A stretch of 64,000 nucleotides of DNA. It comes from Phytophthora colocasiae (lineage: Eukaryota; Oomycota; Peronosporomycetes; Peronosporales; Peronosporaceae). The notes below the pieces were generated by a model. The model saw nothing but the letters and a program-made list of their open reading frames with translations, was not told the DNA's origin and made no database searches. The position numbers and the translations under genes are program-made. Below are positions 21,766-32,649 of the stretch, piece after piece; within the stretch, counting starts at the first letter, position 1, and each line of letters starts with the position of its first letter. Location: the NCBI GenBank assembly GCA_018806915.1, contig JAGKQI010000088.1, positions 1,240,001-1,304,000 of the forward strand, given 5' to 3'.

Positions 21766-22510
21766 AGTGGTAGTCAATTGTGCAGCAGCAAGTCGATTTT
21801 TTTTTGCAGGGATGAGCAGCCGCGCCATTATGACCAATCAGCACAATTTGAATTGACACCCCCCCATTTGGCGCTGCAGCAGCAAGCAATTTTGTTTTGC
21901 GCAAGATCCAGAAAGAAGACTCCGTGAGGATCACCAGCGCCTTGCTAATGCTCTCGTGAAGCTCAGTCGTGCCAAGGACGCTCGAAGATCAGCCCTACAA
22001 GTTCCCCAGCGAAGCTGAAGAAAGTGCCAAAGCTGAGGATCCGCTGCGCCTTGCCAGTGTCCCCGTGAAGCCCAGTCGTGACAGGATGCCTGAAGAGGCC
22101 CTACAAGTTCCTCTGAAAAGCTGAAGAGAGGACCGCAGCCTGAAGAACTTACAATGCCGTGCTTATCAGCGAAGCAGCGGGCATCTGCTGCAGGAGCTGC
22201 TAAGTGATGAGGACTCCGACGAGGCTGAACTTGATGAGTACTGGGCCGTGGAGTATGAGCGCGTGCAGGAAACTCGGTACACTGCTCGACTACTACACTA
22301 CCGTGGGCGGAAGGAGCGCTGGCGCAAGCTACTCTACAACAACGAGCACACTAATGACGATGAGATCTTGGACGAGGTATAAAAAAAAATCTACTTGCTG
22401 CTGCAAGCCCGTCCTGCACCGATTTTGGTGCTTTTAGCGAAAAACTGTCTCAGCCAATCACAGCGCCGGATAAAATTCTGGACTTGCTGCTGCACAATTG
22501 ACTACCACTA
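21766..22510 (+). mobile_element. Small Harbinger-like element, TSD ATT
   Basis: The ends AGTGGTAGTCAATTGTGCAG and its exact inverse (22481-22510, reading CTTGCTGCTGCACAATTGAC then TACCACT) form inverted repeats of nearly 30 bp. Both flanks are ATT. Inside, two imperfect copies of a segment of about 90 bp (about 21934-22022 and 22042-22135) are followed by a frame reading LLQELLSDEDSDEAELDEYW and ERVQETRYTARLLHYRGRKE, resembling the N-terminus of Harbinger-type transposases. There is no catalytic core, so it is non-autonomous. It interrupts the SET remnant. Confidence 0.75.
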
Positions 22511-23221
22511 TTACTGGCGACATCTTCAGAAATAAAATATTGCTGTTAAAAATAAAAAAATGAAAAAAGTTATTGGAGCAATACCAGTTGTATTGATATC
22601 ATCAATCTACGACCCTAGAAACCGTGGTTGCACTCCAGAATCGACGATTCATCTTCAGGAACAGCACAGTCTCAAACTGCGCAGGCAACATTGCGTGGTG
22701 GTGGTGGGATAGCGTGTGCTTAGCCACGCTAAAAAAAGCGTTCAAGCGTGCTAGAACTTGGAGGGATAAACCGCAGCTGTAAGGGGGTCCTGTATGTCCA
22801 GCTTGCCGATGTTTGGACGTCGGGGCTGGTGATGAGCCGCTTGGTTCTTGGAAGGAGGAGCCGGTAGCCTTTTTTGGGTGGTCGAGATGCCGAGCACAAT
22901 GGCTTTTCAGCACGTTTCTGCAGGCTTCGCCCGGACTTTCAAGGCCCAAATACGGTGCACTGGCCCTCTTCAGCAAACTTGGAACTTGGAATCTCGAAAA
23001 AAGTTCCAAGGGTCGTGACTTTTCACGTCTTCAGCAAAGTTTTCCTGGATATCACACGTCTCGTTAGCATACACTCCAGTAATAAACTTCTACAGGCGCG
23101 CCAATCGAGACCAGTAATGCGACAAGAGCTCCTGCTACTGCTGGAAGGCATACCCCCTCAAGTGCCCGCGGGAGGGAGAGCACAGCAGCTTCTTCAGCAG
23201 TCCCACAACACGGAGCTATAG
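22511..23221. other. No gene; diverged inverted-repeat arm
   Basis: The stretch around 22940-23000 (GGCCCTCTTCAGCAAACTTGG and neighbours) is a diverged inverse of about 25325-25385. The two probably represent terminal regions of the Harbinger-type element whose genes lie between them. No coding function seen. Confidence 0.4.
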
Positions 23222-24127
23222 TTGATCAACGTCTTGGCAGAGACTGAGGAGCGGGAAATACTCACCAAAGAGCGCAGTGCACACTGGGCGAAAATGCTCT
23301 TCTCGTCGCGCCTCTATTTTGACGGATCGATGCGAGACTTGTTTCGCATGGACAGCTCAAGTATTGAAGCTCTAGCCCAAGCTGTATGCCCCCATTTCAC
23401 TACTTCAAGACGTGCACCAGACGCCGTGTTGCCTCCGTTGGGACTTGCCGTTTTTCTGTATCTTTGTGCGCAAGGATCTACGCTGCTGACCGGTTTGCCA
23501 TCGGCCCATCAACAGTGTCTGGAATTGTGCGAGAAGTTACCACCATTTTGTGTCAACATTTACAGTCCCTCATTGCTTTTCCTCACATGCCGCAGTGCGC
23601 TAGTCGTTTTTCAAAGAAGTGTGGTGTTACACAGATAATTGGCTACATCGATGGATCCCATATCCCCATCATTCGCCCTAAAACTAATGGCGACATGTAT
23701 TACAACCGGAAATGTTGGTGTAGTGTGGTACTGCAAGCTGTTGTCGATTGGAGGGGGAGATTTAGTGATGTGGGCTTCCAATGGCCAGGAAGAGTGGGTG
23801 ATAGTCTAGTCTTTCGCAATAGTGCAATCGGGCAATGGTTTTCAGCCTCGCCAACTATGCTGCTACCAACGGGCGAAGAAACCTACGCTAGGGTACCCTT
23901 CTTTCTGTTAGGTGATTCAGGGTACCAAAACACTAACTATTTGGTCACTTTCGAGCTGGCGGATACGCAAAGGATTAAACGAAAGGCCTGCCAGTGCTCG
24001 ATACCAAATAGAGTGTGCGTTCGGGAAGCTGAAATGCCGTTGGAGAGTACTACTACGAGGAATTGACCTGGCAACAGAGCTTGCTCCCGATATTGTAATG
24101 TCTCTGTGCATTATTCAAAACTTTTGA
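23222..24127 (+). pseudogene. PIF/Harbinger (HARBI1-like) transposase
   Basis: Three successive frames give a full-length-like protein. LFRMDSSSIEALAQAV and LPPLGLAVFLYLCAQGST come first; after a frameshift near 23495, IGPSTVSGIVREVT and IIGYIDGSHIPIIRP (first catalytic Asp), YYNRKCWCSVVLQAVVDWRG, and FFLLGDSGYQNTNYLV (second Asp). After a second frameshift near 23990 comes IECAFGKLKCRWRVLLRG with the catalytic Glu. The family pattern is complete, but two frameshifts inactivate it. The gene converges on a Myb-like gene on the opposite strand, the usual two-gene Harbinger arrangement. Confidence 0.85.
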
Positions 24128-24309
24128 TGGACCATAACGATACTGCACGTACAGCAAAAAAGAAAGAAAACAAATTCTCAGTGAATATGAAGCAGCTTTT
24201 CCTCAACCAGACCTAGAGTCAGAAATTACTGATGGTGAAAACCTTAGAGAGCAGCTAAAGAAATGGTATTCATTTAATCACTTACAATAAACACGACGAG
24301 CATCAAACT

Positions 24310-25138
24310 GTTCACCGTTTACATTTTGTCAAGAAATACACGCAACAACGCCATGTACTCAGCGTGCTGCTGACGGCGCTCTTTCAGCTCTTCGTCGTGC
24401 AATTATCTGGCTTGGATAAGTGTGGCCTCTGCGCGTTCCTCTAGCACCTCCTTCAATTTTGTGTACTTGTCTGCACGCTTACGCTTGGTGCTCCTTCTGC
24501 CTGTGTTGTCTGGTGCGTCGTCGTCCTTGGCATCGGTAAACACACCGACGCCAGTTGCAAGTTCCGCATCCTCCTTTGCCAGCCTCAGCTGCGCAGCGAA
24601 TGTAACGGGGAGCGGTACACTGTCTGGCTGGCCCGACAGAAAGCTGTCCAGCTCCTTATATATTTGGCGGGAAATGTTTGGGCTTTTGATGCGATGAAAA
24701 GTCCTCAAACACAGCAATCAGTATTTCAGTAATGTCAAAGACAATTCTAGAGCTTACCTCAGCGATTTCCACTCATGCTTCGAGAGATCGAACCACTCGG
24801 GTTTCTCGGTGCTTCCCTGGACCCTGTTCGAGTTGACATCGCATATGAAGCGATACATCTCGCGTAAACCTTGCATCTTGTCCTCAATCGCTTTTTTGGA
24901 GCGATTAGAGTTTGGGACAGCAGTTTTGTAGGCGCTGAAAATGCGATCGTTGAACATGGTTGTCTTCTCGTCCTTACCGCGGCCTGTTTTATCCGCCACG
25001 CGCACACCAGCGTGAGAACTGTGTCGTCTGTCCAGTTACGCTTGTAATCGGAGATCTCAGCTGGCGCAGTAGCCGCGTTATCGGGAGAGCTTGCGGGTTC
25101 TGCTTCCGGCTGGACGTGTTTTTTTTTTCTTCCATCGT
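24310..25138 (-). pseudogene. Myb/SANT-like partner of the Harbinger transposase
   Basis: The protein starts near MEEKK and reads PAEISDYKRNWTDDTVLTLV, a Myb/SANT tryptophan repeat. After a frameshift it reads KTGRGKDEKTTMFNDRIFSA, RSKKAIEDKMQGLREMYRFI and EWFDLSKHEWKSLR. A GTAAGC donor then gives an intron of about 55 bp before FHRIKSPNISRQIYKELDSF and a Lys/Arg-rich then Glu-rich C-terminal helix. A run of ten A near the start codon also breaks the frame by one base. The role by family is DNA binding and recruitment of the transposase. Confidence 0.7.
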
Positions 25139-25399
25139 GCGCTTGAGGGGGAATATATATATATATTTACTTCTGCAAGTTCCCTGTTTCAGGGACCTCT
25201 TTGGGTCTCTGAAAGTCTGTCACTAAAATGGGGCCTGCTTGGAACTTTTAGTGGCATTTATCGCTGTTTCAGGTGGAATTTGCGGTATGCTGAACGACAT
25301 TTCCCCTGGAACCTGGAAAAATACTTCTTGTTCAAGGTTCCAAGCGTTTGCTAAAGAGGGCCACTTAGACCCAAACTTGAGAATGTGGGAGACTCGAGG

Positions 25400-25930
25400 A
25401 TGTTTTCCGGTCAGTTCATCGACCGGAGACTTGTAGTCGGCGTTTGCTCTGGTTGGAAACCTACTGCGGATTTAGGAGGCGTAAAGCACAGCAACTCCCC
25501 AGTAGCGTTGAGGAAGCGACGACGCCCAGAGCATGGCACGTGCGGAGTTCATCAGAGTCCTGTGGAAGCGCTCAGCTTTCCCATTGGACGCGTGGTTTGC
25601 AGCCGGATCCCATTCCGAGCGGCATACTCTTTAAACAGCGAGTTCAAAAACTCCCCTCCACCATCGGTACAAAGGACCGGTCGTACTACCGCTGGAACTC
25701 ATTTGCAAAGAGTAAAAAATTGTCGAATGTCTCGCCCTTTGTGTGCAGCAGGAAGACTTGGTTTTAGTTAGGCGCATGGTCCACGATGGTTAGTACATGA
25801 CGATGGGAGGAAACGATTTCAAGCTTCCACGTGTCGGTAAATCCGTCCACCACAATGGAGTTACGATATCGTCGTTATCCATTCCAGCGGAGACGTATCA
25901 TGCTGGCGTCAGCGTGTTGACACAGCAAAT
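25400..25930 (-). pseudogene. Ty1/copia integrase fragment
   Basis: On the - strand KLEIVSSHRHVLTIVDHAPN is followed by NQVFLLHTKGETFDNFLLFA, and then in a shifted frame by VLCTDGGGEFLNSLFKEYAA and RNGIRLQTTRP. This is the central part of a copia integrase core with catalytic Asp residues. Stops and a frameshift break it. It is not contiguous with the copia element at 27890-30388. Confidence 0.65.
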
Positions 25931-26364
25931 CCTAAACCAACAATAAAATTTAGTCTAAAAATTGGTTATTGTTCTGGCGTGTCTAGATTGGGTAAAAAGA
26001 ATCAGGTTTAGGTAAAACAGACGAAAACGAATAGTAAAACCTCGTTTTAGTCAGCTCAATTTTACGGTCCCTGGATTGTTTTCATTGGATGAGCTAGTGC
26101 CAGTGTGATTCGCAAAGCGTCGACGAAGCTGCAGCCAACTTCTAGCCGAGTTACGAAAAAAAAGGCTCCGATGGCAACGAGATGAGGCAAGAAGATGCCC
26201 GTTATTCGGCAACAAACTGCTGTTACATGAAAGTAAAAAATACAAAGAAGTCCGCTACGTTCTCTTCTTTCGTTTAAGGTACAGCTTTCGAGATATCTAC
26301 GAAAAATGACAATAGAAGTCTCCAAAAACCACAATTCGTATAAATTGGCCGGACAGAGAAGTAC
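25931..26364. other. No gene; mariner-like end motif
   Basis: No coding function seen. At 26334-26358 the sequence CGTATAAATTGGCCGGACAG matches the left flank of the intron-containing mariner at 31829-31853 with one change, so it is probably a solitary terminal repeat of that family. Confidence 0.4.
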
Positions 26365-27427
26365 GTGTCAAGATTCATCAAACGCGCTAAGGCTTCGAAA
26401 GACTCTCTCAGAACGGACAACGTACTACAAGACCAGAATACAAGTCAGTCCAATCCTCAATATGGTACAATCTGCAGCAGCCGACCTCAAGCTGCTGTAA
26501 ACGAAGAAGAAGAGGAGGAGGAGGAGGAGGAGAAAGAGGAGGAGGAAGAGGGGGAGGAAGATGATGACTACGAAGATGATCCTGATCCCGAGGAGTCAGA
26601 TGATGATGGTCCGTATTCAGATGATTTTGATAGAACTCCTGACAAAAAAGTTGATGATGAAGTTAAGCTCCTGGTCCAGCAACCAAAGGCGACCATCTTG
26701 CCAAAACCCAAAATGTCCAGTCGTCAAAGAGCACTTCTTATTAAACGCAGTCAATCCGCGTTTTCATTTTCATTTCGGAATGATGAAACGCCACTGTGAG
26801 CAAGCGAGCGCATTATCGAGGTTTTTAACGATGATCTAAAGACCCTTGTCCCCTACGGCACTGTGGCGGATGTGATCATTGACTACGCCATTTACAAGTG
26901 CTTCAGCCGTGGTGAAGGGTCCGCAAAGCTTTTTGGTACGTCACTCGCAGATCGAGCAAATGAAAAGTCGTGGCAAAAGCCACTTTTCAGGTGTAAAAAA
27001 AATCGTCGACAAGGTCAATTTGAGTGTGTACCCGCCATGCTTCTTCCGATTTGGGGTCTAGATCATTGGAGTCTATTGGTCGTTGAAGGTCTCATAAGAC
27101 AGCACCACGTTGATGACTCCAAGTATGTGCTTTCCACAGCAAATGAATTTTTGGCTGAGTTGTGCGGCAGTGTATCTCCTATTTGCACGGACACTCGTCT
27201 GTGGGACGCAACCCCAGCAAAAAAACAACTCGGATTGTGGTATCTACACGCTGTACTACATGTTGTACTACATGCAGAAGATCGCATCGCACATTGAGAA
27301 GACCAAGACGACTTCTGTCCAGAACGACATCAAAATACTGACGTCGGGGTTCAACACCGGAAGAGCATCCACTTTCCACGCTTACATGCTGAAGAAGCTA
27401 ACGCAAGCTAAAGGTAGCAGCAACTAG
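26365..27427 (+). pseudogene. Ulp1/SENP-type (C48) cysteine protease domain
   Basis: A 145-codon first part contains a run of about 16 acidic residues and an Asp/Ser-rich tract, then a basic segment. After a stop at 26797 the frame IEVFNDDLKTLVPYGTVADV leads into a C48 peptidase-like domain. HWSLLVVEG holds the catalytic His and HHVDDSK the Asp; in a shifted frame QPQQKNNSDCGIYTLYYMLY holds the Gln and catalytic Cys. Family members remove SUMO-like modifiers, and in plants and oomycetes such domains often ride on DNA transposons. At least one stop and one frameshift disable it. No transposon ends were identified around it. Confidence 0.72.
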
Positions 27428-27889
27428 CCGGTGTGCTGTGTAGTGGTGCTGTGTATGTCGTGGACGTATAATGACACGGTAAACGTGACTAGAATGCAGC
27501 GGTTAGTCCGGCGCGGTTTGTTACGCTAGATTGGTGGAGGATGCGGTGTTTGGTGGCGCGGAGTCGACGAGGGTATGGTAGAGCGCGTGTGATCAAGTGT
27601 GTAGGTGGTGGTTGGTGGGTATGTGTGTTGTGTATGTTGTGTATGTTGTGTGTGCTGTTTGTTTTGTTTGCGGAGTTGTTTGTGTTTTGATTGGGATAGG
27701 ATTCTCGTTAGTATAGTGGTTAGTATACCCGCGACATCCTGCTTTTTGATTTGTCTTCAGTATGCCCAAAAATGACCAATCGTTGACTCTCAATATGGTT
27801 TCAACGAATAGCGTACCAGTTTAATTTTTTTAGCCAATCATCGGATAGAGGGTAAGCGATAGATGTGCCAACATTTTGCCGACGTTTTG
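27428..27889. other. GT-rich tract and truncated tRNA-like sequence
   Basis: Contains a GT-rich low-complexity tract at about 27596-27690 and a tRNA-like 5' half at 27703-27735 (described separately). No gene. Confidence 0.5.
27703..27735 (+). pseudogene. tRNA-Asp-like 5' half or SINE head
   Basis: TCTCGTTAGTATAGTGGTTA then GTATACCCGC matches the acceptor, D arm and start of the anticodon arm of eukaryotic tRNA-Asp, including a perfect A box (TAGTATAGTGG). The sequence then departs and no B box follows, so it is a truncated tRNA copy or the head of a degraded SINE. Confidence 0.5.
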
Positions 27890-28140
27890 TGTTGGCAAGG
27901 GGGCCACATATTCTATTCGCGAATTTGACGGGTATCAACCGACATGACACTTGATTAAAGAATGAGTCTCCAGGACCATGCTCATTTCAATCCAGCTGAG
28001 AGGACAGGCAACGAGTGCGACCGTGGTCTCTAGCTAGCTACTACTACTTCACAAGAGGAGACCAAGGGGATAGCACTACATGTAGTTCGAGTTCACAGCT
28101 CCAGTTCTTTCTCATTCTCACTTTTACCTGCTAACCAACA
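27890..28140 (+). repeat. Ty1/copia 5' LTR with primer-binding site
   Basis: The 251-bp segment begins TGTTGG and ends CCAACA, the inverted TG...CA ends of an LTR. Shortly after it, TGGTTATGAGCC at about 28158 resembles a copia primer-binding site matching an initiator-tRNA type sequence. The gag-pol remains at 28380-30388 lie downstream in the right orientation. The 3' LTR is missing because the element is truncated. Confidence 0.75.
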
Positions 28141-28379
28141 AAAAAATTGAGTCTCCTGGTTATGAGCCCAAGCCACGACTCGCACTAAAGAGTGAACAAG
28201 TCCTACGACCCGGCTGTATTGAAGACTATCGACCCCCTGAAACCGAATATCCTCGTTTCCTGATCCCCGTGATACCTGATTCCTGTGACGTGTGAGAATC
28301 TGCTACGTGTGACAACTTCAACCTGTTGCAGTCGTACAGCGTCCTGGCTACCCATCTGGATCCGGACGAAGAAATGCCT

Positions 28380-30388
28380 CAACCTTGAACAAGAGCTGGA
28401 GGATCAAAGCGGGGCCCCCACGTGATCAAGGGAGTGCTGAGGTTGCGTACCTGCGGACAGAAGTCGTTGAGCTGCGCCAGCAAGCCGCTGCCACAACTCG
28501 CATGGCTGGAGAGCTCGAGAAGATGAGGGAAGACTTTTCCCAGATGATGACCCAACAGGCCGCCGCGCAGCCGAAGCTCCAAGGCAGAGCTAGCTGAGCT
28601 CAGAGCCCATGCAAAGGCGACGCCTGAGCTGTATGCCGAGATTTCTCAGCTCAAGTCCAAGCTGGAAGCGTTCAAAGCCAGTGTAACCGCAGCGCCACCT
28701 GGCCAGCAAGCACCTACACGCACGACACCTATAATCAAGGACGTGCTGTGCCGCAAATTTGGCGGGTACAAGATGTACCCTGGCCTTGGTTCCGGGTTCA
28801 AGGATGTTATCCTTGGATACGAGCACGCGATCTCCACAGAGTCGCTACTCAACCACTCTCCCAGATCAAGGCGTCTGTGCTGGTTAAGTTATTGGAGGAC
28901 AAAGCCGCGCGATTCTTCCACTCAAACGTGACGCAGTAGCGCATAGAAAAGGCAAACTTCAACTACATCGACTTCTGCGCAGAATTTGGTTGCAAGCTGA
29001 ACCAAGTGCAGCTTTACAAGCGCTTGACGTCCTCCAAGCGTCCACAAGACTCGTGGACTGAATACCTCGACTATCTAAAGTCTGCTGTTGCTGGAGACGT
29101 TCTGCGCAAATGCTTGCCCGGAATTGTCCAACACCCTAACTGCTCAGATTGACCGCTTCAACCTCAATTACCTGTTGGAAGCTGATCGCATCCTGTCGCT
29201 CTTAGTGGGCCTACGCGGCGACGGGCGGAAGCGTGGCCAACCAGCAAGAGCTCAATCCTCCTCCTATCAGCCGGACAAGAAACTGACCGATGGGCACCAC
29301 CAGCAGAACCAGCCACTACAGCCAGAACTCGCGTAACAACAACGGCCAAGCTCACACCGCGTCGGCAAAGACCGCTGACAAGCTAGTGTGCTATGTCTGT
29401 GACGAGGAAGGCCACCGCGAGCCGGCATGCCCAGATCTAAAGAAGGTGAAGGCTGCAGTGAAACGCCAAGGTCAAGCTCACAGCGCTAGTACCACAAACG
29501 CCGACACTGTCAACAACAATGCGGAAGAAGGCCACTTGTGGCTTGCAGCCTCGAGTAGCCCGAATGGCCGGCCGCTCCCAGCTGCCGAGTGGATCCTTGA
29601 CTCTGGTGCAACGCACCACCTGTGCACCGACCGAAGCCTGTTATTTGGTGTGGAGCCTGCGAAAGTGACTATCAAGGTCGCGAACTCTGAAACAATTGCG
29701 TCTTCTCTCAAGGGGAGCTGTCTACTCCAGACTACAGACGGCGGAATCAAGCGCAGCATTCTACTTACAAATGTCACCGTCAACTTCTTCATTCACCACT
29801 GAGGTCAACGATCACCGGTGCATGAAATTGTTCCAACGAAAGCTGCTTTTCACAAATGAGTGGTGACATTTGTCCACACACCATCCCCCGCCTGAAGATC
29901 GTCCCAGATCTTTCCTTGATCAACAGTGTCTCGAACTGCTGAGCTGTGAGCCAACCGAAGAGGATCGACTTGTGCGCACTTGTGGTGCACTACTGTGGGC
30001 AAGTCGGGCGAAATCTACTGTCGCTGTCGCGGCTCCGGTCCCGAGGACTCCGTTTCATGTTTGCAGAGACGTGTGCATTGTGCATTTCTCTCGCTAGACG
30101 GGTCCGTCGTCGGCGAAGCCTCGAGCGAGGAGGTCTCTGGGTCGTTAACGCGACAACGACGGGCGCTCGCAGGCACTCTTCGTCAACGTGAAGAATGACT
30201 CGCTGCAGCAGTGGCACGAGAGACTCGGACACGTAAACTTCCAGGACTTGCCGCGAATGGTGAACAACAATCTGGCCAAGGGTGTCGAGCTCGCAAACGA
30301 GAAGATCACCTTCGGCATGTACTGCGCGGAGGGCAAGCAGTCTCGGAACGCGCACTCTCCCACGGATGAACTCGGCGCGGTGAAATAT
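28380..30388 (+). pseudogene. Ty1/copia Gag, protease and GAG_pre-integrase
   Basis: Broken frames in order give a coiled-coil Gag N-terminus (28385-28740), then VLVKLLEDKAARFFHSNVTQ and WTEYLDYLKSAV (capsid), then ELSNTLTAQIDRFNLNYLLE. A zinc knuckle CYVCDEEGHREPACP follows at about 29390, and a protease motif WILDSGATHHLCTDRSLL at about 29590. After a degraded stretch comes WHERLGHVNFQDLPRMVNNN and MYCAEGKQSRNAHS (GAG_pre-integrase). The integrase, RT and RNase H are lost: similarity stops near 30388 where a mariner element abuts. Multiple stops and shifts. Confidence 0.85.
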
Positions 30389-31756
30389 GCGACCTTCTGT
30401 AGCGTCAGGAAGCACTTATCTAGTGTAGTAGGCTTAATATATCTAAAAGCATCTTCTACCGCTCCTATCAGCTTGTCTACGTTGTTGGTCGGGTTCTTGT
30501 ACTGCAACGACAGAATAGCATTAAAAAACCCTAAGTCGAGCACATTGCAATCGGGAGAGCGAGGTGGCTGACATTCCATGCGAATATGCTAGCCGCCTTC
30601 TCTTCCCGCTGCAACGACCTCTCCATGGTCTTCATCAACATGTGGGCCAGCGTTGTCTTGCTGGACTCGAATGATTTTAGTTTTTCTCCCTATATTTTAG
30701 TCGCATTCAGCGAGCCATCAAATATTAATAAATTAATAGTGAGTCATCAAATATTAATAAATTAATAAAGGAAACTTCAACTTACCAGGCCATCGGCTTC
30801 GGATTGCCGGAAATACCTTGTTCTTGAGCATGTCAACGTACACGCTTCTCGTCATTGTAATGCTTTTCGTGATTGGCGTGCCCGCAGGCCGATTCATGGA
30901 GCCTCGAAGCGCCACAGTGTGCTGAACGATGGGCCAGATGCCAATTTTGCCATCGAAAAAGCACTTACGACCAAAGTCATAACGCGGGCGAGCAACGGCC
31001 GCTAAAAACATTACTTTACCTATGTATCTCTTATTTGGTGACGAACGGTAGGGTAGACTTTCTTCAGAAGCGAGGTAGTACGTGCCGGATGCCTTATACA
31101 TATTAAACCACTTTTCGTCGACGTGAACAACATCGTACATCGGGTCACACCGGTACAGTCTTCCTCCTGTAAAATCATATTCACATTTTTATTAAGTTAG
31201 AAAACAATTGTAAATAGTGCTAGTAATACGTACCAATATGGCGCTGAACATGGTTAAGCGCAAATGACAGCTTTCGGTTCTTGTGATCACTTGACAGCGT
31301 TGGTTTTACCCGCGATGTAGCCCGCCGAAATGTCTTTATCTTAACGTAGTCGTGCAGCGTAGACCGGGGTATACCGGTGACCTCAGCTAGAGACCGGATA
31401 GTCTGCCGATTGCAGAGAGGGACAGCAGTAATGAGCTGCCCGAGCTCGACGGGCGAATATCGGCGTGAGCGCTTAGGATAGGAATGCCGTGCGGTTGTTA
31501 GTGCCTCGGGGCTCTTTCGGAGTTTCCAAATGTTATCGACGGTAGAGCGGCTAAAGTTGAATTCCTGCATGGCCAGCTTTTTACTGCCGCGGGGAAGCCG
31601 GGAGTTCACGCAGAGATTCGCAAGGTAGAGGATGACTGCGACACGCTTGTGCGGGGGGATGTCACGTGCGGATGGAGTCCTTGGCATTATTTTTGACCGC
31701 GGAGGAGTGCAAATGGGCCGAGGGTCAGCCACGAATTGCTGGTTGCTGGTAGTCAT
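30388..31756 (-). pseudogene. mariner-type transposase with two introns, one stop
   Basis: Exon 1 (31234-31756) holds the N-terminal HTHs (RDIPPHKRVAVILYLANL; GIPRSTLHDYVKIKTF). A 67-bp intron (31167-31233, GTACGT...TTTTACAG) leads to exon 2 (30786-31166) with MYDVVHVDEKWFNMYK (first Asp) and NKRYIGKVMFLAAVARPR. A 96-bp intron (30690-30785) leads to exon 3, with IRVQQDNAGPHVDEDHGE (second Asp), GECQPP-like SPDCNVLDLGFFNAI (third acidic block) and TTLDKCFLTLQK. Both junctions keep the frame. One TAG, probably from TGG, interrupts exon 3 before the third block. The C-terminal end is cut where it meets copia sequence near 30388. Confidence 0.82.
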
Positions 31757-31969
31757 TTAGCTGTTTGGTATTTATAACCAATAAAATCCAAGTACCGGCT
31801 TGTGTACCGCACAAAAAACCCAAAATCGTATAAATTGACCGGACAGAGAAGAACATCTTTCTTGTGCCTCTCTCCATCAACAGGAACTCGGAAATTCTGT
31901 TGACACATCTTAGTAGGTTGCTTGTCCGTCTTCCCGCATGCATGTGGCGTAGTACTCTTCAACCCTCGG

Positions 31970-32230
31970 CTCAAACGCTGGAGGCTTCCGCTCCCCCTCC
32001 CTTTGCCCTCTTTCTCTTCTTGTCGCTCTCAGATGGAGACGCTTTTGCAAGTTCTGGATCAGGAAACTTCTTCATCCACCTTGACAGTGCACCTCGGCTC
32101 ACACCCAGCTCTCGCGCAGCACGTGTTGGTCCACATTACTCGTAAACTTTCCTCTCTATAAGTTTATCTAACGTCTCTTCAACGGTCAGTGACACAGTTG
32201 TGGGTCGCACCCCCCTAAGTGGTCGTGTGC
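31970..32230 (-). pseudogene. HTH fragment of an unidentified transposase
   Basis: The frame VEETLDKLIERKVYE, a stop, then CGPTRAARELGVSRGALSRW and MKKFPDPELAKASPS ends with a basic KKRKRAK tail at a stop at 31970-31972. The ARELGVSRxxLxRW pattern is a classical helix-turn-helix found at the N-terminus of several transposase families. Only one stop interrupts it. No catalytic domain adjoins; hAT sequence begins on the other strand next to it. Confidence 0.5.
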
Positions 32231-32640
32231 GGCGAAAACACCCACTTTCTGGAGTCCGTGTACACTGGTGCACAAGCACATGATATACCGAGTATCTTGC
32301 CGTTGACATTGAACGTGTCATCGCCAAGTACTCCTTTCTCAAAATTGGTGTTGTCGTAACGGACAACACGCGTGCAAATCAAGTGACCTGGAAAGCCATT
32401 GAAGCCAAGTTTCCCAATACCCTCTTTCACGGGTGCGTATGCCACGCGATGCATCTTTTGGTGAAAGACATCGTGGTGAAGCTCAAGTGGATGTCAACGC
32501 TTCGCGATGGGTGCAAGCAGCTGGTTGTGTTTTTCAGGAAGCATCACAAGATGTGGACATCGTTGTCAGACCAGCTGAAGGCGAAAAAGCTTCGGCTACT
32601 GGCGAAACCTGGTGACACCAGATGGGGATCTTTGCAAGTC
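32230..32640 (+). pseudogene. hAT transposase, central fragment
   Basis: From about 32300 the frame reads AKYSFLKIGVVVTDNTRANQ, then FHGCVCHAMHLLVKDIVVKL and LLAKPGDTRWGSL. These are the hAT DUF659-type motifs with a catalytic Asp in VTDN and the CxxH block. Just upstream, VVVCGENTHFLESVYT matches the end of the N-terminal fragment at 36201-36810. Almost the same central piece occurs at 38760-38998. At 32640 it changes abruptly into unrelated sequence. Confidence 0.75.
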
Positions 32641-32649
32641 AAGCATGTC

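Noticed and set aside
22602..23009. 135-codon - strand frame near the Harbinger end
   Set aside because: No domain; overlaps the inverted-repeat arm of the Harbinger-type element.
25385..25771. + strand frames of 107-128 codons
   Set aside because: Opposite strand of a recognisable copia integrase fragment.
31864..32145. + strand 93-codon frame
   Set aside because: Opposite strand of the HTH fragment (ARELGVSRGALSRW).
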